From positions 41,031,795 through 41,095,794 of the forward strand of contig NC_092670.1 in NCBI RefSeq assembly GCF_964355755.1: a DNA stretch of 64,000 nt, written 5' to 3'. The position numbers and the translations under genes were made by a program. Below, piece by piece: positions 20,935 to 35,540 of this stretch; positions within the stretch are counted from its first letter, which is position 1, and each line of letters begins with the position of its first letter. The notes under the pieces were generated by a model. That model saw only the letters and a program-made list of their open reading frames with translations, did not search any database and was not told where the DNA came from. Origin of the DNA: Antedon mediterranea (lineage: Eukaryota > Echinodermata > Crinoidea > Comatulida > Antedonidae).

Positions 20935-23538
20935 GATACATAGATGTCACATTTCTATGATTCCTGGTTAAACATACTGTATGACTAAAAAGACGACAAA
21001 AGTACAGCACTGGCCGATATGGGGCTCGAACCCATGACATTCGCGTTATTAGCACGACGATCTGCCGACTGAGCTAACCGGCCGGTTGGATACATAGATG
21101 TCACATTTCTATGATTCCTGGTTAAACATACTGTATGACTAAAAAGACGACAAAAGTACAGCACTGGCCGATATGGGGCTCGAACCCATGACATTCGCGT
21201 TATTAGCACGACGCTCTGCCGACTGAGCAAACCGGCCGGTTGGATACATAGATGTCACATTTCTATGATTCCTGGTTAAACATACTGTATGACTAAAAAG
21301 ACGACAAAAATACAGTACTGGCCAATATGGGGTTCGAACCCATGACATTCGCGTTATTAGCACGACGTTTTGCCGACTGAGCTAACCGGTCGGTTGGATA
21401 CATAGATGTCACATTTCTATGATTCCTGGTTAAACATACTGTATGACTAAAAAGACGAAAAAAAATACAGTACTGGCCGATACGGGGCTCGAACCCATGA
21501 CATTCGCATTATTAGCACGACGCTCTGCCGACTGAGCTAACCGGCCGGTTGGATACATAGATGTCACATTTCTATGATTCATGGTTAAACATACTGTATG
21601 ACTAAAAAGACGACAAAAGTATAGTACTAGCCGATATGGGGCTCGAACCCATGACATTCGCGTTATTAGCACGACGCTCTGCCGACTGAGCTAACAGGCC
21701 GGTTGGATACATAGATGTCACATTTCTATGATTCCTTGTTAAACATACTGTATGACTAAAAAGACGAAACACAATACAGTACTGGCCGATATGGGGCTCG
21801 AACCCATGACATTCGCGTTATTAGCACGACGCTCTGGCGACTGAAATAACCGGTCGGTTTGATACATATGTCACATTTCTATGATTACTGGTTAAAAATA
21901 CTGTATGACTAAAAAGACGACAAAAATACAGTACTGGCCGATATGGGGCTCGAACCCATGACATTCGCGTTATTAGCACGACGCTCTGCCGACTGAGCTA
22001 ACCAGCCGGTTGGATACATATATGTCACATTTATATGATTCCTGGTTAAACATACTGTATGACTAAAAAGACGAAAAAAAATACAGTACTGGCCGATATG
22101 GGGCTCGAACCCATGACATTCGCGTTATTAGCACGACGCTCTGCCGACTGAAATAACCTGCCGGTTGGATACATAGATGTCACATTTCTATGATTCCTGG
22201 TTAAACATACTGTATGACTAAAAAGACGACAAAAATACAGTATTGGCCGATATGGGGCTCGAACCCATGACATTCGCGTTATTAGCACGACGCTCTGGCG
22301 ACTGAAATAACCGGTCGGTTGGATACATAGATGTCACGTTTCTATGATTCCTGGTTAAACATACTGTATGACTAAAAAGACGACAAAAGTACAGTACTGG
22401 CCGATATGGGGCTCGAACCCATGACATTCGCGTTATTAGCACGACGCTCTGCCGACTGAGCTAACCGGCCGATTGGATACATAGATGTCACGTTTCTATG
22501 ATTCCTGGTTAAACATACTGTATGACTAAAAAGACGACAAAAGTACAGTACTAGCCGATATGGGGGCTCGAACCCATGACTTCGCGTTATTAGCACGACG
22601 CTCTGCCGACTGAGCTAACCGGCCGGTTGGATACATAGATGTCACATTTCTATGATTCCTGGTTAAACATACTGTATGACTAAAAAGACGACAAAAATAC
22701 ATTACTGGCCGATATGGGGCTCGAACCCATGACATTCGCGTTATTAGCACGACGATCTGCCGACTGAGCTAACCGGTCGGTTGGATACATATGTCACATT
22801 TCTGATTACTGGTTAAAAATACTGTATGACTAAAAAGACGACAAAAATACAGTACTGGCCGATATGGGGCTCGAACCCATGACATTCGCGTTATTAGCAC
22901 GACGCTCTGCCGACTGAGATAACCCGCCGGTTGGATACTAGAAGTCACATTTCTATGATTTCTGGTTAAAGGTACTGTATGACTAAAAAGACGACAAAAA
23001 TACAGTACTGGCCGATATGGGGCTCGAACCCATGACATTCGCGTTATTAGCACGACGCTCTGCCGACTGAAATAACCTGCCGGTTGGATACATAGATGTC
23101 ACATTTCTATGATTCCTGGTTAAACATACTGTATGACTAAAAAGACGACAAAAATACAGTATTGGCCGATATGGGGCTCGAACCCATGACATTCGCGTTA
23201 TTAGCACGACGCTCTGCCGACTGAGCTAACCGGCCGGTTGGATACATAGATGTCACATTTCTATGATTCCTGGTTAAACATACTGTATGACTAAAAAATA
23301 CAGTATAGGCCGATATGGGGCTCGAACCCATGACATTCGCGTTATTAGCACGACGCTCTGCCGACTGAGCTAACCGGCCGATTGGATACATAGATGTCAC
23401 GTTTCTATGATTCCTCGTTAAACATACTGTATGACTAAAAAGACGACAAAAGTACAGTACTAGCCGATATGGGGGCTCGAACCCATGACTTCGCGTTATT
23501 AGCACGACGCTCTGCCGACTGAGCTAACCGGCCGGTTG
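20935..23538 (-). repeat. tRNA array block 3: 2604-bp higher-order repeat, copy 2
   Basis: 17 units starting at 21011, 21165, 21319, 21474, 21628, 21783, 21935, 22090, 22244, 22398, 22552, 22706, 22856, 23009, 23163, 23307 and 23461, each 2604 bp from its partner in block 2. Confidence 0.9.
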
Positions 23539-25392
23539 GATACATAGATGTCACATTTCTATGATTCCTGGTTAAACATACTGTATGACTAAAAAGACGA
23601 CAAAAATACATTACTGGCCGATATGGGGCTCGAACCCATGACATTCGCGTTATTAGCACGACGATCTGCCGACTGAGCTAACCGGTCGGTTGGATACATA
23701 AGTCACATTTCTGATTACTGGTTAAAAATACTGTATGACTAAAAAGACGACAAAAATACAGTACTGGCCGATATGGGGCTCGAACCCATGACATTCGCGT
23801 TATTAGCACGACGCTCTGCCGACTGAGATAACCCGCCGGTTGGATACTAGAAGTCACATTTCTATGATTTCTGGTTAAAGGTACTGTATGACTAAAAAGA
23901 CGACAAAAATACAGTACTGGCCGATATGGGGCTCGAACCCATGACATTCGCGTTATTAGCACGACGCTCTGCCGACTGAAATAACCTGCCGGTTGGATAC
24001 ATAGATGTCACATTTCTATGATTCCTGGTTAAACATACTGTATGACTAAAAAGACGACAAAAATACAGTATTGGCCGATATGGGGCTCGAACCCATGACA
24101 TTCGCGTTATTAGCACGACGCTCTGCCGACTGAGCTAACCGGCCGGTTGGATACATAGATGTCACATTTCTATGATTCCTGGTTAAACATACTGTATGAA
24201 TAAAAAGACGAAAAAAAATACAGTACTGGCCGATATGGGGCTCGAACCCATGACATTCGCGTTATTAGCACGACGCTCTGCCGACTGAGCTAACCGACCG
24301 GCCGGTTGGATACTAGATGTCACATTTCTATGATTCCTGGTTAAACATACTGTATGACTAAAAAGACGAAAAAAAATACAGTACTGGCCGATACGGGGCT
24401 CGAACCCATGACATTCGCATTATTAGCACGACGCTCTGCCGACTGAGCTAACCGGCCGGTTGGATACATAGATGTCACATTTCTATGATTCATGGTTAAA
24501 CATACTGTATGACTAAAAAGACGACAAAAGTATAGTACTAGCCGATATGGGGCTCGAACCCATGACATTCGCGTTATTAGCACGACGCTCTGCCGACTGA
24601 GCTAACCGGCCGGTTGGATACATAGATGTCACATTTCTATTATTCCAGGTTAAACATACTGTATGACTAAAAAGACGACAAAAATACAGTACTGGCCGAT
24701 ATGGGGCTCGAACCCATGACATTCGCGTTATTAGCACGACGCTCTGCCGACTGAGCTAACAGGCCGGTTGGATACATAGATGTCACATTTCTATGATTCT
24801 TGGTTAAACATACTGTATGACTAAAAAGACGAAACAAAATACAGTACTGGCCGATATGGGGCTCGAACCCATGACATTCGCGTTATTAGCACGACGCTCT
24901 GGCGACTGAAATAACCGGTCGGTTTGATACATATGTCACATTTCTATGATTACTGGTTAAAAATACTGTATGACTAAAAAGACGACAAAAATACAGTACT
25001 GGCCGATATGGGGCTCGAACCCATGACATTCGCGTTATTAGCACGACGCTCTGCCGACTGAGCTAACCGGCCGGTTGTATACATATATGTCACATTTATA
25101 TGATTCCTGGTTAAACATACTGTATGACTAAAAAGACGAAAAAAAATACAGTACTGGCCGATATGGGGCTCAAACCCATGACATTCGCGTTATTAGCACG
25201 ACGCTCTGCCGACTGAAATAACCTGCCGGTTGGATACATAGATGTCACATTTCTATGATTCCTGGTTAAACATACTGTATGACTAAAAAGGCGACAAAAG
25301 TATAGTACTGGCCGATATGGGGCTCGAACCCATGACATTCGCGTTATTAGCACGACGCTCTGCCGACTGAGCTAACCGGCCGATTGGATACA
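23539..25392 (-). repeat. tRNA array block 4: 909-bp duplication and partial third copy
   Basis: Units start at 23615, 23765, 23918, 24072, 24227, 24385, 24539, 24693, 24848, 25000, 25155 and 25309. The first four repeat 22706-23163 at 909 bp (six monomers). From 24385 the order of variants resembles 18870/21474 onward, so this is a rearranged partial third copy of the 2604-bp repeat. Confidence 0.85.
25000..25072 (-). tRNA. tRNA-Ile(AAU): tRNA-Ile (anticodon AAU), consensus copy
   Basis: Consensus body. The corresponding unit in blocks 2 and 3 (19331, 21935) has C4 changed to T. Confidence 0.86.
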
Positions 25393-26227
25393 TAGATGTC
25401 ACGTTTCTATGATTCCTGGTTAAACATACTGTATGACTAAAAAGACGACAAAAGTACAGTACTAGCCGATATGGGGGCTCGAACCCATGACTTCGCGTTA
25501 TTAGCACGACGCTCTGCCGACTGAGCTAACCGGCCGGTTGGATACATAGATGTCACATTTCTATGATTCCTGGTTAAACATACTGTATGACTAAAAAGAC
25601 GACAAAAATACATTACTGGCCGATATGGGGCTCGAACCCATGACATTCGCGTTATTAGCACGACGATCTGCCGACTGAGCTAACCGGTCGGTTGGATACA
25701 TATGTCACATTTCTGATTACTGGTTAAAAATACTGTATGACTAAAAAGACGACAAAAATACAGTACTGGCCGATATGGGGCTCGAACCCATGACATTCGC
25801 GTTATTAGCACGACGCTCTGCCGACTGAAATAACCTGCCGGTTGGATACTAGAAGTCACATTTCTATGATTTCTGGTTAAAGGTACTGTATGACTAAAAA
25901 GACGACAAAAATACAGTATTGGCCGATATGGGGCTCGAACCCATGACATTCGCGTTATTAGCACGACGCTCTGCCGACTGAGCTAACCGGCCGGTTGGAT
26001 ACATAGATGTCACATTTCTATGATTCCTGGTTAAACATACTGTATGAATAAAAAGACGAAAAAAAATACAGTACTGGCCGATATGGGGCTCGAACCCATG
26101 ACATTCGCGTTATTAGCACGACGCTCTGCCGACTGAGCTAACCGGCCGGTTGGATACTAGATGTCACATTTCTATGATTCCTGGTTAAACATACTGTATG
26201 ACTAAAAAGACGACAAAAATACAGTAC

Positions 26228-26300
26228 TGGCCGATATGGGGCTCGAACCCATGACATTCGCGTTATTAGCACGACGCTCTGCCGACTGAGCTAACCGGCC
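26228..26300 (-). tRNA. tRNA-Ile(AAU): tRNA-Ile (anticodon AAU), consensus copy
   Basis: Consensus body; duplicated at 31534. Confidence 0.87.
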
Positions 26301-26681
26301 GGTTGGATACATAGATGTCACATTTCTATTATTCCTGGTTAAACATACTGTATGACTAAAAAGACGACAAAAATACATTACTGGCCGATATGGGGCTCGA
26401 ACCCATGACATTCGCGTTATTAGCACGACGCTCTGCCGACTGAGCTGACCGGCCTGACCGGCCGGTGGATACTAGAGGTCACATGTCTATGATTTCTGGT
26501 TAAACGTACTATGACTAAAAAGACAGTACTGGCCGATATGGGCCTCGAACCCATGACATTCGCGTTATTAGCACGACGATCTGCCGACTGAGCTAACCGG
26601 TCGGTTGGATACATATGTCACATTTCTATGATTACTGGTTAAAAATACTGTATGACTAAAAAGACGACAAAAATACAGTAC

Positions 26682-26754
26682 TGGCCGATATGGGGCTCGA
26701 ACCCATGACATTCGCGTTATTAGCACGACGCTCTGCCGACTGAGCTAACCGGCC
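26682..26754 (-). tRNA. tRNA-Ile(AAU): tRNA-Ile (anticodon AAU), consensus copy
   Basis: Consensus body; duplicated at 31988. Confidence 0.87.
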
Positions 26755-27598
26755 GGTTGGATACAGATATGTCACATTTCTATGATTCCTGGTTAAACAT
26801 ACTGTATGACTAAAAAGACGACAAAAATACAGTACTGGCCGATATGGGGCTCGAACCCATAACATTCGCGTTATTAGCACGACGCTCTGCCGACTGAGCT
26901 AACCGGCCGGTTGGATACATAGATGTCACATTTCTATGATTCCTGGTTAAACATACTGTATGACTAAAAAGACGAAAAAAATACAGTACTGGCCGATATG
27001 GCGCTCGAACCCATGACATTCGCGTTATTAGCACGACGCTCTGGCGACTGAAATAACCTGCCGGTTGGATACATAGATGTCACATTTCTATGATTCCTGG
27101 TTAAACATACTGTATGACTAAAAAGACGACAAAAGTACAGTACTGGCCGATATGGGGCTCGAACCCATGACATTCGCGTTATTAGCACGACGCTCTGCCG
27201 ACTGAGCTAACCGGCCGGATAGATGTCACATTTCTATTATTCCTGGTTAAACACACTGTATGACTAAAAAGACGACAAAAATACAGTACTGGCCGATATG
27301 GGGCTCGAACCCATGACATTCGCGTTATTAGCACGACGCTCTGCCGACTGAGCTAACAGGCCGGTTGGATACATAGATTTCACATTTCTATTATTCTTGG
27401 TTAAACATACTGTATGACTAAAAAGACGAAAAAAAATAAAGTACTGGCCGATATGGGGCTCGAACCCATGACATTCGCGTTATTAGCACGACGCTCTGCC
27501 GACTGAAATAACCGGCCGGTTGGATACTAGATGTCACATTTCTATGATTTCTGGTTAAACATACTGTATGACCAAAAAGACGAAAAAAAGTACAGTTC

Positions 27599-27655
27599 TG
27601 GCCGATATGGGGCTCGAACCCATGACATTCGCGTTATTAGCACGACGCTCTCCGG
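27599..27655 (-). pseudogene. Truncated tRNA-Ile unit lacking the 5' acceptor/D region
   Basis: About 18 nt of the tRNA 5' part are missing. The same truncated form recurs at 30326, 32905, 36538 and 38356, so it spread by duplication. Confidence 0.85.
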
Positions 27656-27886
27656 TTGGATATATAGGTTTCATATTTCTATGATTCCTAGTAAAACATA
27701 CTGTATGACTAAAGACAAAAAAAAATACAGTACTGGCCGATATGGGGCTCGAACCCATGACATTCGCGTTATTGGCACGACGCTCTGCCGACTGAAATAA
27801 CCGGCCGGTTGGATACTAGATGTCAGATTTCTATGATTTCTGGTTAAACATACTGTATGACTAAAAAGACGACAAAAATACAGTAC

Positions 27887-27959
27887 TGGCCGATATGGGG
27901 CTCGAACCCATGACATTCGCGTTATTAGCACGACGCTCTGCCGACTGAGCTAACCGGCC
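27887..27959 (-). tRNA. tRNA-Ile(AAU): tRNA-Ile (anticodon AAU), consensus copy
   Basis: Consensus body; duplicated at 33193. Confidence 0.87.
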
Positions 27960-28803
27960 GGTTGGATACATAGATGTCACATTTCTATGATTCCTGGTTA
28001 AACATACTGTATGACTAAAAAATACAGTATAGGCCATAATGGGGCTCGAACCCATGACATTCGCGTTATTAGCACGACGCTCTGTCGACTGAGCTAACCG
28101 GCCGGCTGGATACATAGATGTCACATTTCTATGATTCATGGTTAAACATACTGTATGACTAAAAAGACGAAAAAAAATACAGCACTGGCCGATATGGGGG
28201 CTCGAACCCATGACATTCGCTTTATTAGCACAACGCTCTGCCGACTGAGCTAACCGGACGGTTGGATACATAGATGTCACATTTCTATGATTCCTAGTTA
28301 AACATACTGTATGACTAAAAAGACGAAAAAAAATACAGCACTGGCCGATATGGGGCTCGAACCCATGACATTCGCGTTATTAGCACGACGCTCTGCCGAC
28401 TGAGCTAACCGGCCGGTTGGATACATACATGTCACATTTCTATGATTCCTAGTTAAACATACTGTATGACTAAAAAGACGAAAAAAGTATAGTACTGGCC
28501 GATATGGGGCTCGAACCCATGACATTCGCGTTATTAGCACGACGCTCTGCCGACTGAGCTAACCGGCCGGTTGGATACATAGATGTCACATTTCTATGAT
28601 TCATGATTAAAAATACTGTATGACTAAAAAGACGACAAAAATACAGTACTGGCCGATATGGGGCTCGAACCCATGACATTCGCGTTATTAGCACGACGCT
28701 CTGCCGACTGAGCTAACCGGCCGGTTGGATACATAGATGTCACATTTCTATGATTCCTGGTTAAACATACTGTATGACTAAAAAGACGACAAAAATACAG
28801 TAC

Positions 28804-28876
28804 TGGCCGATATGGGGCTCGAACCCATGACATTCGCGTTATTAGCACGACGCTCTGCCGACTGAGCTAACCGGCC
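28804..28876 (-). tRNA. tRNA-Ile(AAU): tRNA-Ile (anticodon AAU), consensus copy
   Basis: Consensus body; duplicated at 34110. The run 28342-28876 has four consecutive intact units. Confidence 0.87.
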
Positions 28877-30460
28877 GATTGGATACATAGATGTCACATT
28901 TCTATTATTCCTGGTTAAACATACTGTATGACTAAAAAGACGACAGAAATACATTACTGGCCGATATGGGGCTCGAACCCATGACATTCGCGTTATTAGC
29001 ACGACCCTCTGCCGACTGAGCTGACCGGCCGGTTGGATACTAAAGGTCACATGTCTATGATTTCTGGTTAAACGTACTATGACTAAAAATACAGTACTGG
29101 CCGCTGTGGGGCTCGAACCCATGACATTCGCGTTATTAGCACGACGCTCTGCCGACTGAGCTAACCGGCCGGTTGGTTACATAGATGTCACATTTCTATG
29201 ATTCCTGGTTAAACATACTGTATGACTAAAAAGACGACAAAAATACAGTACTTGCCATTATGGGGCTCGAACCCATGACATTCGCGTTATTAGCACGACG
29301 CTCTGCCGACTGAGCTAACCGGCCGGTTGGATACATAGATGTCACATTTCTATTATTCCTGGTTAAACATACTGTATGACTAAAAAGACGACAGAAATAC
29401 ATTACTGGCCGATATGGGGCTCGAACCCATGACATTCGCGTTATTAGCACGACGCTCTGCCGACTGAGCTGACCGGCCGGTTGGATACTAAAGGTCACAT
29501 GTCTATGATTTCTGGTTAAACGTACTATGACTAAAAATACAGTACTGGCCGCTGTGGGGCTCGAACCCATGACATTCGCGTTATTAGCACGACGCTCTGC
29601 CGACTGAGCTAACCGGCCGGTTGGTTACATAGATGTCACATTTCTATGATTCCTGGTTAAACATATACTGTATGACTAAAAAGACGACAAAAATACAGTA
29701 CTGGCCGATATGGGGCTCGAACCCATGACATTCGCGTTATTAGCACGACGCTCTGCCGACTGAGCTAACCGGCCGGTTGGATACATAGATGTCACATTTC
29801 TATGATTCCTGGTTAAACATACTGTATGACTAAAAAGACGAAAAAAAATACAGTACTGGCCGATATGGGGCTCGAACCCATGACATTCGCGTTATTAGCA
29901 CGACGCTCTGCCGACTGAAATAACCTGCCGGTTGGATACATAGATGTCACATTTCTATGATTCCTGGTTAAACATACTGTATGACTAAAAAGACGACAAA
30001 TGTATAGTACTGGCCGATATGGGACTCGAACCCATGACATTCGCGTTATTAGCACGACGCTCTGCCGACTGAGCTAACCGGCCGGTTGGATACATAGATT
30101 TCACATTTCTATTATTCCTGGTTATACATACTGTATGACTAAAAAGACGAAAAAAAATACAGTACTGGCCGATATGGGGCTCGAACCGATGACATTCGCG
30201 TTATTAGCACGACGCTCTGCCGACTGAAACAACCGGCCGGTTGGATACTAGATGTCACATTTCTATGATTTCTGGTTAAACGTAGGCCTACTGTATGACT
30301 AAAAAGACGAAAAAAAGTACAGTTCAGGCCGATATGGGGCTCGAACCCATGACATTCGCGTTATTAGCACGACGCTCTCCGGTTGGATATATAGGTTTCA
30401 CATTTCTATGATTCCTAGTAAAACATACTGTATGACTAAAGACGAAAAAAAATACAGTAC

Positions 30461-30533
30461 TGGCCGATATGGGGCTCGAACCCATGACATTCGCGTTATT
30501 AGCACGACGCTCTGCCGACTGAGCTAACCGGCC
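30461..30533 (-). tRNA. tRNA-Ile(AAU): tRNA-Ile (anticodon AAU), consensus copy
   Basis: Consensus body following a truncated unit; eight T downstream. Confidence 0.86.
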
Positions 30534-30698
30534 GGTTGGATACATAGATGTCACATTTCTATGATTCCTGGTTAAACATACTGTATGAATAAAAAGACGA
30601 CAGAAATACAGCACTGGCCGATATGGGGCTCGAACCCATGACATTCGCGTTATTAGCACGACGCTCTGCCGACTGAGCTAACCGGCCGATTGGATACA

Positions 30699-33600
30699 TA
30701 GATGTCACGTTTCTATGATTCCTGGTTAAACATACTGTATGACTAAAAAGACGACAAAAGTACAGTACTAGCCGATATGGGGGCTCGAACCCATGACTTC
30801 GCGTTATTAGCACGACGCTCTGCCGACTGAGCTAACCGGCCGGTTGGATACATAGATGTCACATTTCTATGATTCCTGGTTAAACATACTGTATGACTAA
30901 AAAGACGACAAAAATACATTACTGGCCGATATGGGGCTCGAACCCATGACATTCGCGTTATTAGCACGACGATCTGCCGACTGAGCTAACCGGTCGGTTG
31001 GATACATATGTCACATTTCTGATTACTGGTTAAAAATACTGTATGACTAAAAAGACGACAAAAATACAGTACTGGCCGATATGGGGCTCGAACCCATGAC
31101 ATTCGCGTTATTAGCACGACGCTCTGCCGACTGAAATAACCTGCCGGTTGGATACTAGAAGTCACATTTCTATGATTTCTGGTTAAAGGTACTGTATGAC
31201 TAAAAAGACGACAAAAATACAGTATTGGCCGATATGGGGCTCGAACCCATGACATTCGCGTTATTAGCACGACGCTCTGCCGACTGAGCTAACCGGCCGG
31301 TTGGATACATAGATGTCACATTTCTATGATTCCTGGTTAAACATACTGTATGAATAAAAAGACGAAAAAAAATACAGTACTGGCCGATATGGGGCTCGAA
31401 CCCATGACATTCGCGTTATTAGCACGACGCTCTGCCGACTGAGCTAACCGGCCGGTTGGATACTAGATGTCACATTTCTATGATTCCTGGTTAAACATAC
31501 TGTATGACTAAAAAGACGACAAAAATACAGTACTGGCCGATATGGGGCTCGAACCCATGACATTCGCGTTATTAGCACGACGCTCTGCCGACTGAGCTAA
31601 CCGGCCGGTTGGATACATAGATGTCACATTTCTATTATTCCTGGTTAAACATACTGTATGACTAAAAAGACGACAAAAATACATTACTGGCCGATATGGG
31701 GCTCGAACCCATGACATTCGCGTTATTAGCACGACGCTCTGCCGACTGAGCTGACCGGCCTGACCGGCCGGTGGATACTAGAGGTCACATGTCTATGATT
31801 TCTGGTTAAACGTACTATGACTAAAAAGACAGTACTGGCCGATATGGGCCTCGAACCCATGACATTCGCGTTATTAGCACGACGATCTGCCGACTGAGCT
31901 AACCGGTCGGTTGGATACATATGTCACATTTCTATGATTACTGGTTAAAAATACTGTATGACTAAAAAGACGACAAAAATACAGTACTGGCCGATATGGG
32001 GCTCGAACCCATGACATTCGCGTTATTAGCACGACGCTCTGCCGACTGAGCTAACCGGCCGGTTGGATACAGATATGTCACATTTCTATGATTCCTGGTT
32101 AAACATACTGTATGACTAAAAAGACGACAAAAATACAGTACTGGCCGATATGGGGCTCGAACCCATAACATTCGCGTTATTAGCACGACGCTCTGCCGAC
32201 TGAGCTAACCGGCCGGTTGGATACATAGATGTCACATTTCTATGATTCCTGGTTAAACATACTGTATGACTAAAAAGACGAAAAAAATACAGTACTGGCC
32301 GATATGGCGCTCGAACCCATGACATTCGCGTTATTAGCACGACGCTCTGGCGACTGAAATAACCTGCCGGTTGGATACATAGATGTCACATTTCTATGAT
32401 TCCTGGTTAAACATACTGTATGACTAAAAAGACGACAAAAGTACAGTACTGGCCGATATGGGGCTCGAACCCATGACATTCGCGTTATTAGCACGACGCT
32501 CTGCCGACTGAGCTAACCGGCCGGATAGATGTCACATTTCTATTATTCCTGGTTAAACATACTGTATGACTAAAAAGACGACAAAAATACAGTACTGGCC
32601 GATATGGGGCTCGAACCCATGACATTCGCGTTATTAGCACGACGCTCTGCCGACTGAGCTAACAGGCCGGTTGGATACATAGATTTCACATTTCTATTAT
32701 TCTTGGTTAAACATACTGTATGACTAAAAAGACGAAAAAAAATAAAGTACTGGCCGATATGGGGCTCGAACCCATGACATTCGCGTTATTAGCACGACGC
32801 TCTGCCGACTGAAATAACCGGCCGGTTGGATACTAGATGTCACATTTCTATGATTTCTGGTTAAACATACTGTATGACCAAAAAGACGAAAAAAAGTACA
32901 GTTCTGGCCGATATGGGGCTCGAACCCATGACATTCGCGTTATTAGCACGACGCTCTCCGGTTGGATATATAGGTTTCATATTTCTATGATTCCTAGTAA
33001 AACATACTGTATGACTAAAGACAAAAAAAAATACAGTACTGGCCGATATGGGGCTCGAACCCATGACATTCGCGTTATTGGCACGACGCTCTGCCGACTG
33101 AAATAACCGGCCGGTTGGATACTAGATGTCAGATTTCTATGATTTCTGGTTAAACATACTGTATGACTAAAAAGACGACAAAAATACAGTACTGGCCGAT
33201 ATGGGGCTCGAACCCATGACATTCGCGTTATTAGCACGACGCTCTGCCGACTGAGCTAACCGGCCGGTTGGATACATAGATGTCACATTTCTATGATTCC
33301 TGGTTAAACATACTGTATGACTAAAAAATACAGTATAGGCCATAATGGGGCTCGAACCCATGACATTCGCGTTATTAGCACGACGCTCTGTCGACTGAGC
33401 TAACCGGCCGGCTGGATACATAGATGTCACATTTCTATGATTCATGGTTAAACATACTGTATGACTAAAAAGACGAAAAAAAATACAGCACTGGCCGATA
33501 TGGGGGCTCGAACCCATGACATTCGCTTTATTAGCACAACGCTCTGCCGACTGAGCTAACCGGACGGTTGGATACATAGATGTCACATTTCTATGATTCC

Positions 33601-35540
33601 TAGTTAAACATACTGTATGACTAAAAAGACGAAAAAAAATACAGCACTGGCCGATATGGGGCTCGAACCCATGACATTCGCGTTATTAGCACGACGCTCT
33701 GCCGACTGAGCTAACCGGCCGGTTGGATACATACATGTCACATTTCTATGATTCCTAGTTAAACATACTGTATGACTAAAAAGACGAAAAAAGTATAGTA
33801 CTGGCCGATATGGGGCTCGAACCCATGACATTCGCGTTATTAGCACGACGCTCTGCCGACTGAGCTAACCGGCCGGTTGGATACATAGATGTCACATTTC
33901 TATGATTCATGATTAAAAATACTGTATGACTAAAAAGACGACAAAAATACAGTACTGGCCGATATGGGGCTCGAACCCATGACATTCGCGTTATTAGCAC
34001 GACGCTCTGCCGACTGAGCTAACCGGCCGGTTGGATACATAGATGTCACATTTCTATGATTCCTGGTTAAACATACTGTATGACTAAAAAGACGACAAAA
34101 ATACAGTACTGGCCGATATGGGGCTCGAACCCATGACATTCGCGTTATTAGCACGACGCTCTGCCGACTGAGCTAACCGGCCGATTGGATACATAGATGT
34201 CACATTTCTATTATTCCTGGTTAAACATACTGTATGACTAAAAAGACGACAGAAATACATTACTGGCCGATATGGGGCTCGAACCCATGACATTCGCGTT
34301 ATTAGCACGACCCTCTGCCGACTGAGCTGACCGGCCGGTTGGATACTAAAGGTCACATGTCTATGATTTCTGGTTAAACGTACTATGACTAAAAATACAG
34401 TACTGGCCGCTGTGGGGCTCGAACCCATGACATTCGCGTTATTAGCACGACGCTCTGCCGACTGAGCTAACCGGCCGGTTGGTTACATAGATGTCACATT
34501 TCTATGATTCCTGGTTAAACATACTGTATGACTAAAAAGACGACAAAAATACAGTACTTGCCATTATGGGGCTCGAACCCATGACATTCGCGTTATTAGC
34601 ACGACGCTCTGCCGACTGAGCTAACCGGCCGGTTGGATACATAGATGTCACATTTCTATTATTCCTGGTTAAACATACTGTATGACTAAAAAGACGACAG
34701 AAATACATTACTGGCCGATATGGGGCTCGAACCCATGACATTCGCGTTATTAGCACGACGCTCTGCCGACTGAGCTGACCGGCCGGTTGGATACTAAAGG
34801 TCACATGTCTATGATTTCTGGTTAAACGTACTATGACTAAAAATACAGTACTGGCCGCTGTGGGGCTCGAACCCATGACATTCGCGTTATTAGCACGACG
34901 CTCTGCCGACTGAGCTAACCGGCCGGTTGGTTACATAGATGTCACATTTCTATGATTCCTGGTTAAACATATACTGTATGACTAAAAAGACGACAAAAAT
35001 ACAGTACTGGCCGATATGGGGCTCGAACCCATGACATTCGCGTTATTAGCACGACGCTCTGCCGACTGAGCTAACCGGCCGGTTGGATACATAGATGTCA
35101 CATTTCTATGATTCCTGGTTAAACATACTGTATGACTAAAAAGACGAAAAAAAATACAGTACTGGCCGATATGGGGCTCGAACCCATGACATTCGCGTTA
35201 TTAGCACGACGCTCTGCCGACTGAAATAACCTGCCGGTTGGATACATAGATGTCACATTTCTATGATTCCTGGTTAAACATACTGTATGACTAAAAAGAC
35301 GACAAATGTATAGTACTGGCCGATATGGGACTCGAACCCATGACATTCGCGTTATTAGCACGACGCTCTGCCGACTGAGCTAACCGGCCGGTTGGATACA
35401 TAGATTTCACATTTCTATTATTCCTGGTTATACATACTGTATGACTAAAAAGACGAAAAAAAATACAGTACTGGCCGATATGGGGCTCGAACCGATGACA
35501 TTCGCGTTATTAGCACGACGCTCTGCCGACTGAGCTGACC
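30699..35540 (-). repeat. tRNA array block 6: 5306-bp higher-order repeat, copy 2
   Basis: 32 units starting at 30769, 30923, 31073, 31226, 31381, 31534, 31688, 31836, 31988, 32142, 32296, 32450, 32596, 32751, 32905 (truncated), 33040, 33193, 33337, 33492 (74 nt), 33648, 33802, 33956, 34110, 34264, 34404, 34558, 34712, 34852, 35008, 35163, 35317 and 35472. The identity with block 5 stops inside the last unit, where the sequence switches to the type of unit 34712. Confidence 0.9.

Larger units (their letters stand above)
25393..30698 (-). repeat. tRNA array block 5: 5306-bp higher-order repeat, copy 1
   Basis: 35 units starting at 25463, 25617, 25767, 25920, 26075, 26228, 26382, 26530, 26682, 26836, 26990, 27144, 27290, 27445, 27599 (truncated), 27734, 27887, 28031, 28186 (74 nt), 28342, 28496, 28650, 28804, 28958, 29098, 29252, 29406, 29546, 29702, 29857, 30011, 30166, 30326 (truncated), 30461 and 30615. 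Nearly identical to block 6 over 32 units; I noticed one substitution near 27254 (ACACAC against ACATAC). Confidence 0.9.

Noticed and set aside
26530-26602. Possible extra tRNA isotypes within the array
   Set aside because: Apart from unit 18253 (UAU) and U33 changes, every unit whose loop I read has AAU; the apparent differences are in the D arm, acceptor or spacer.
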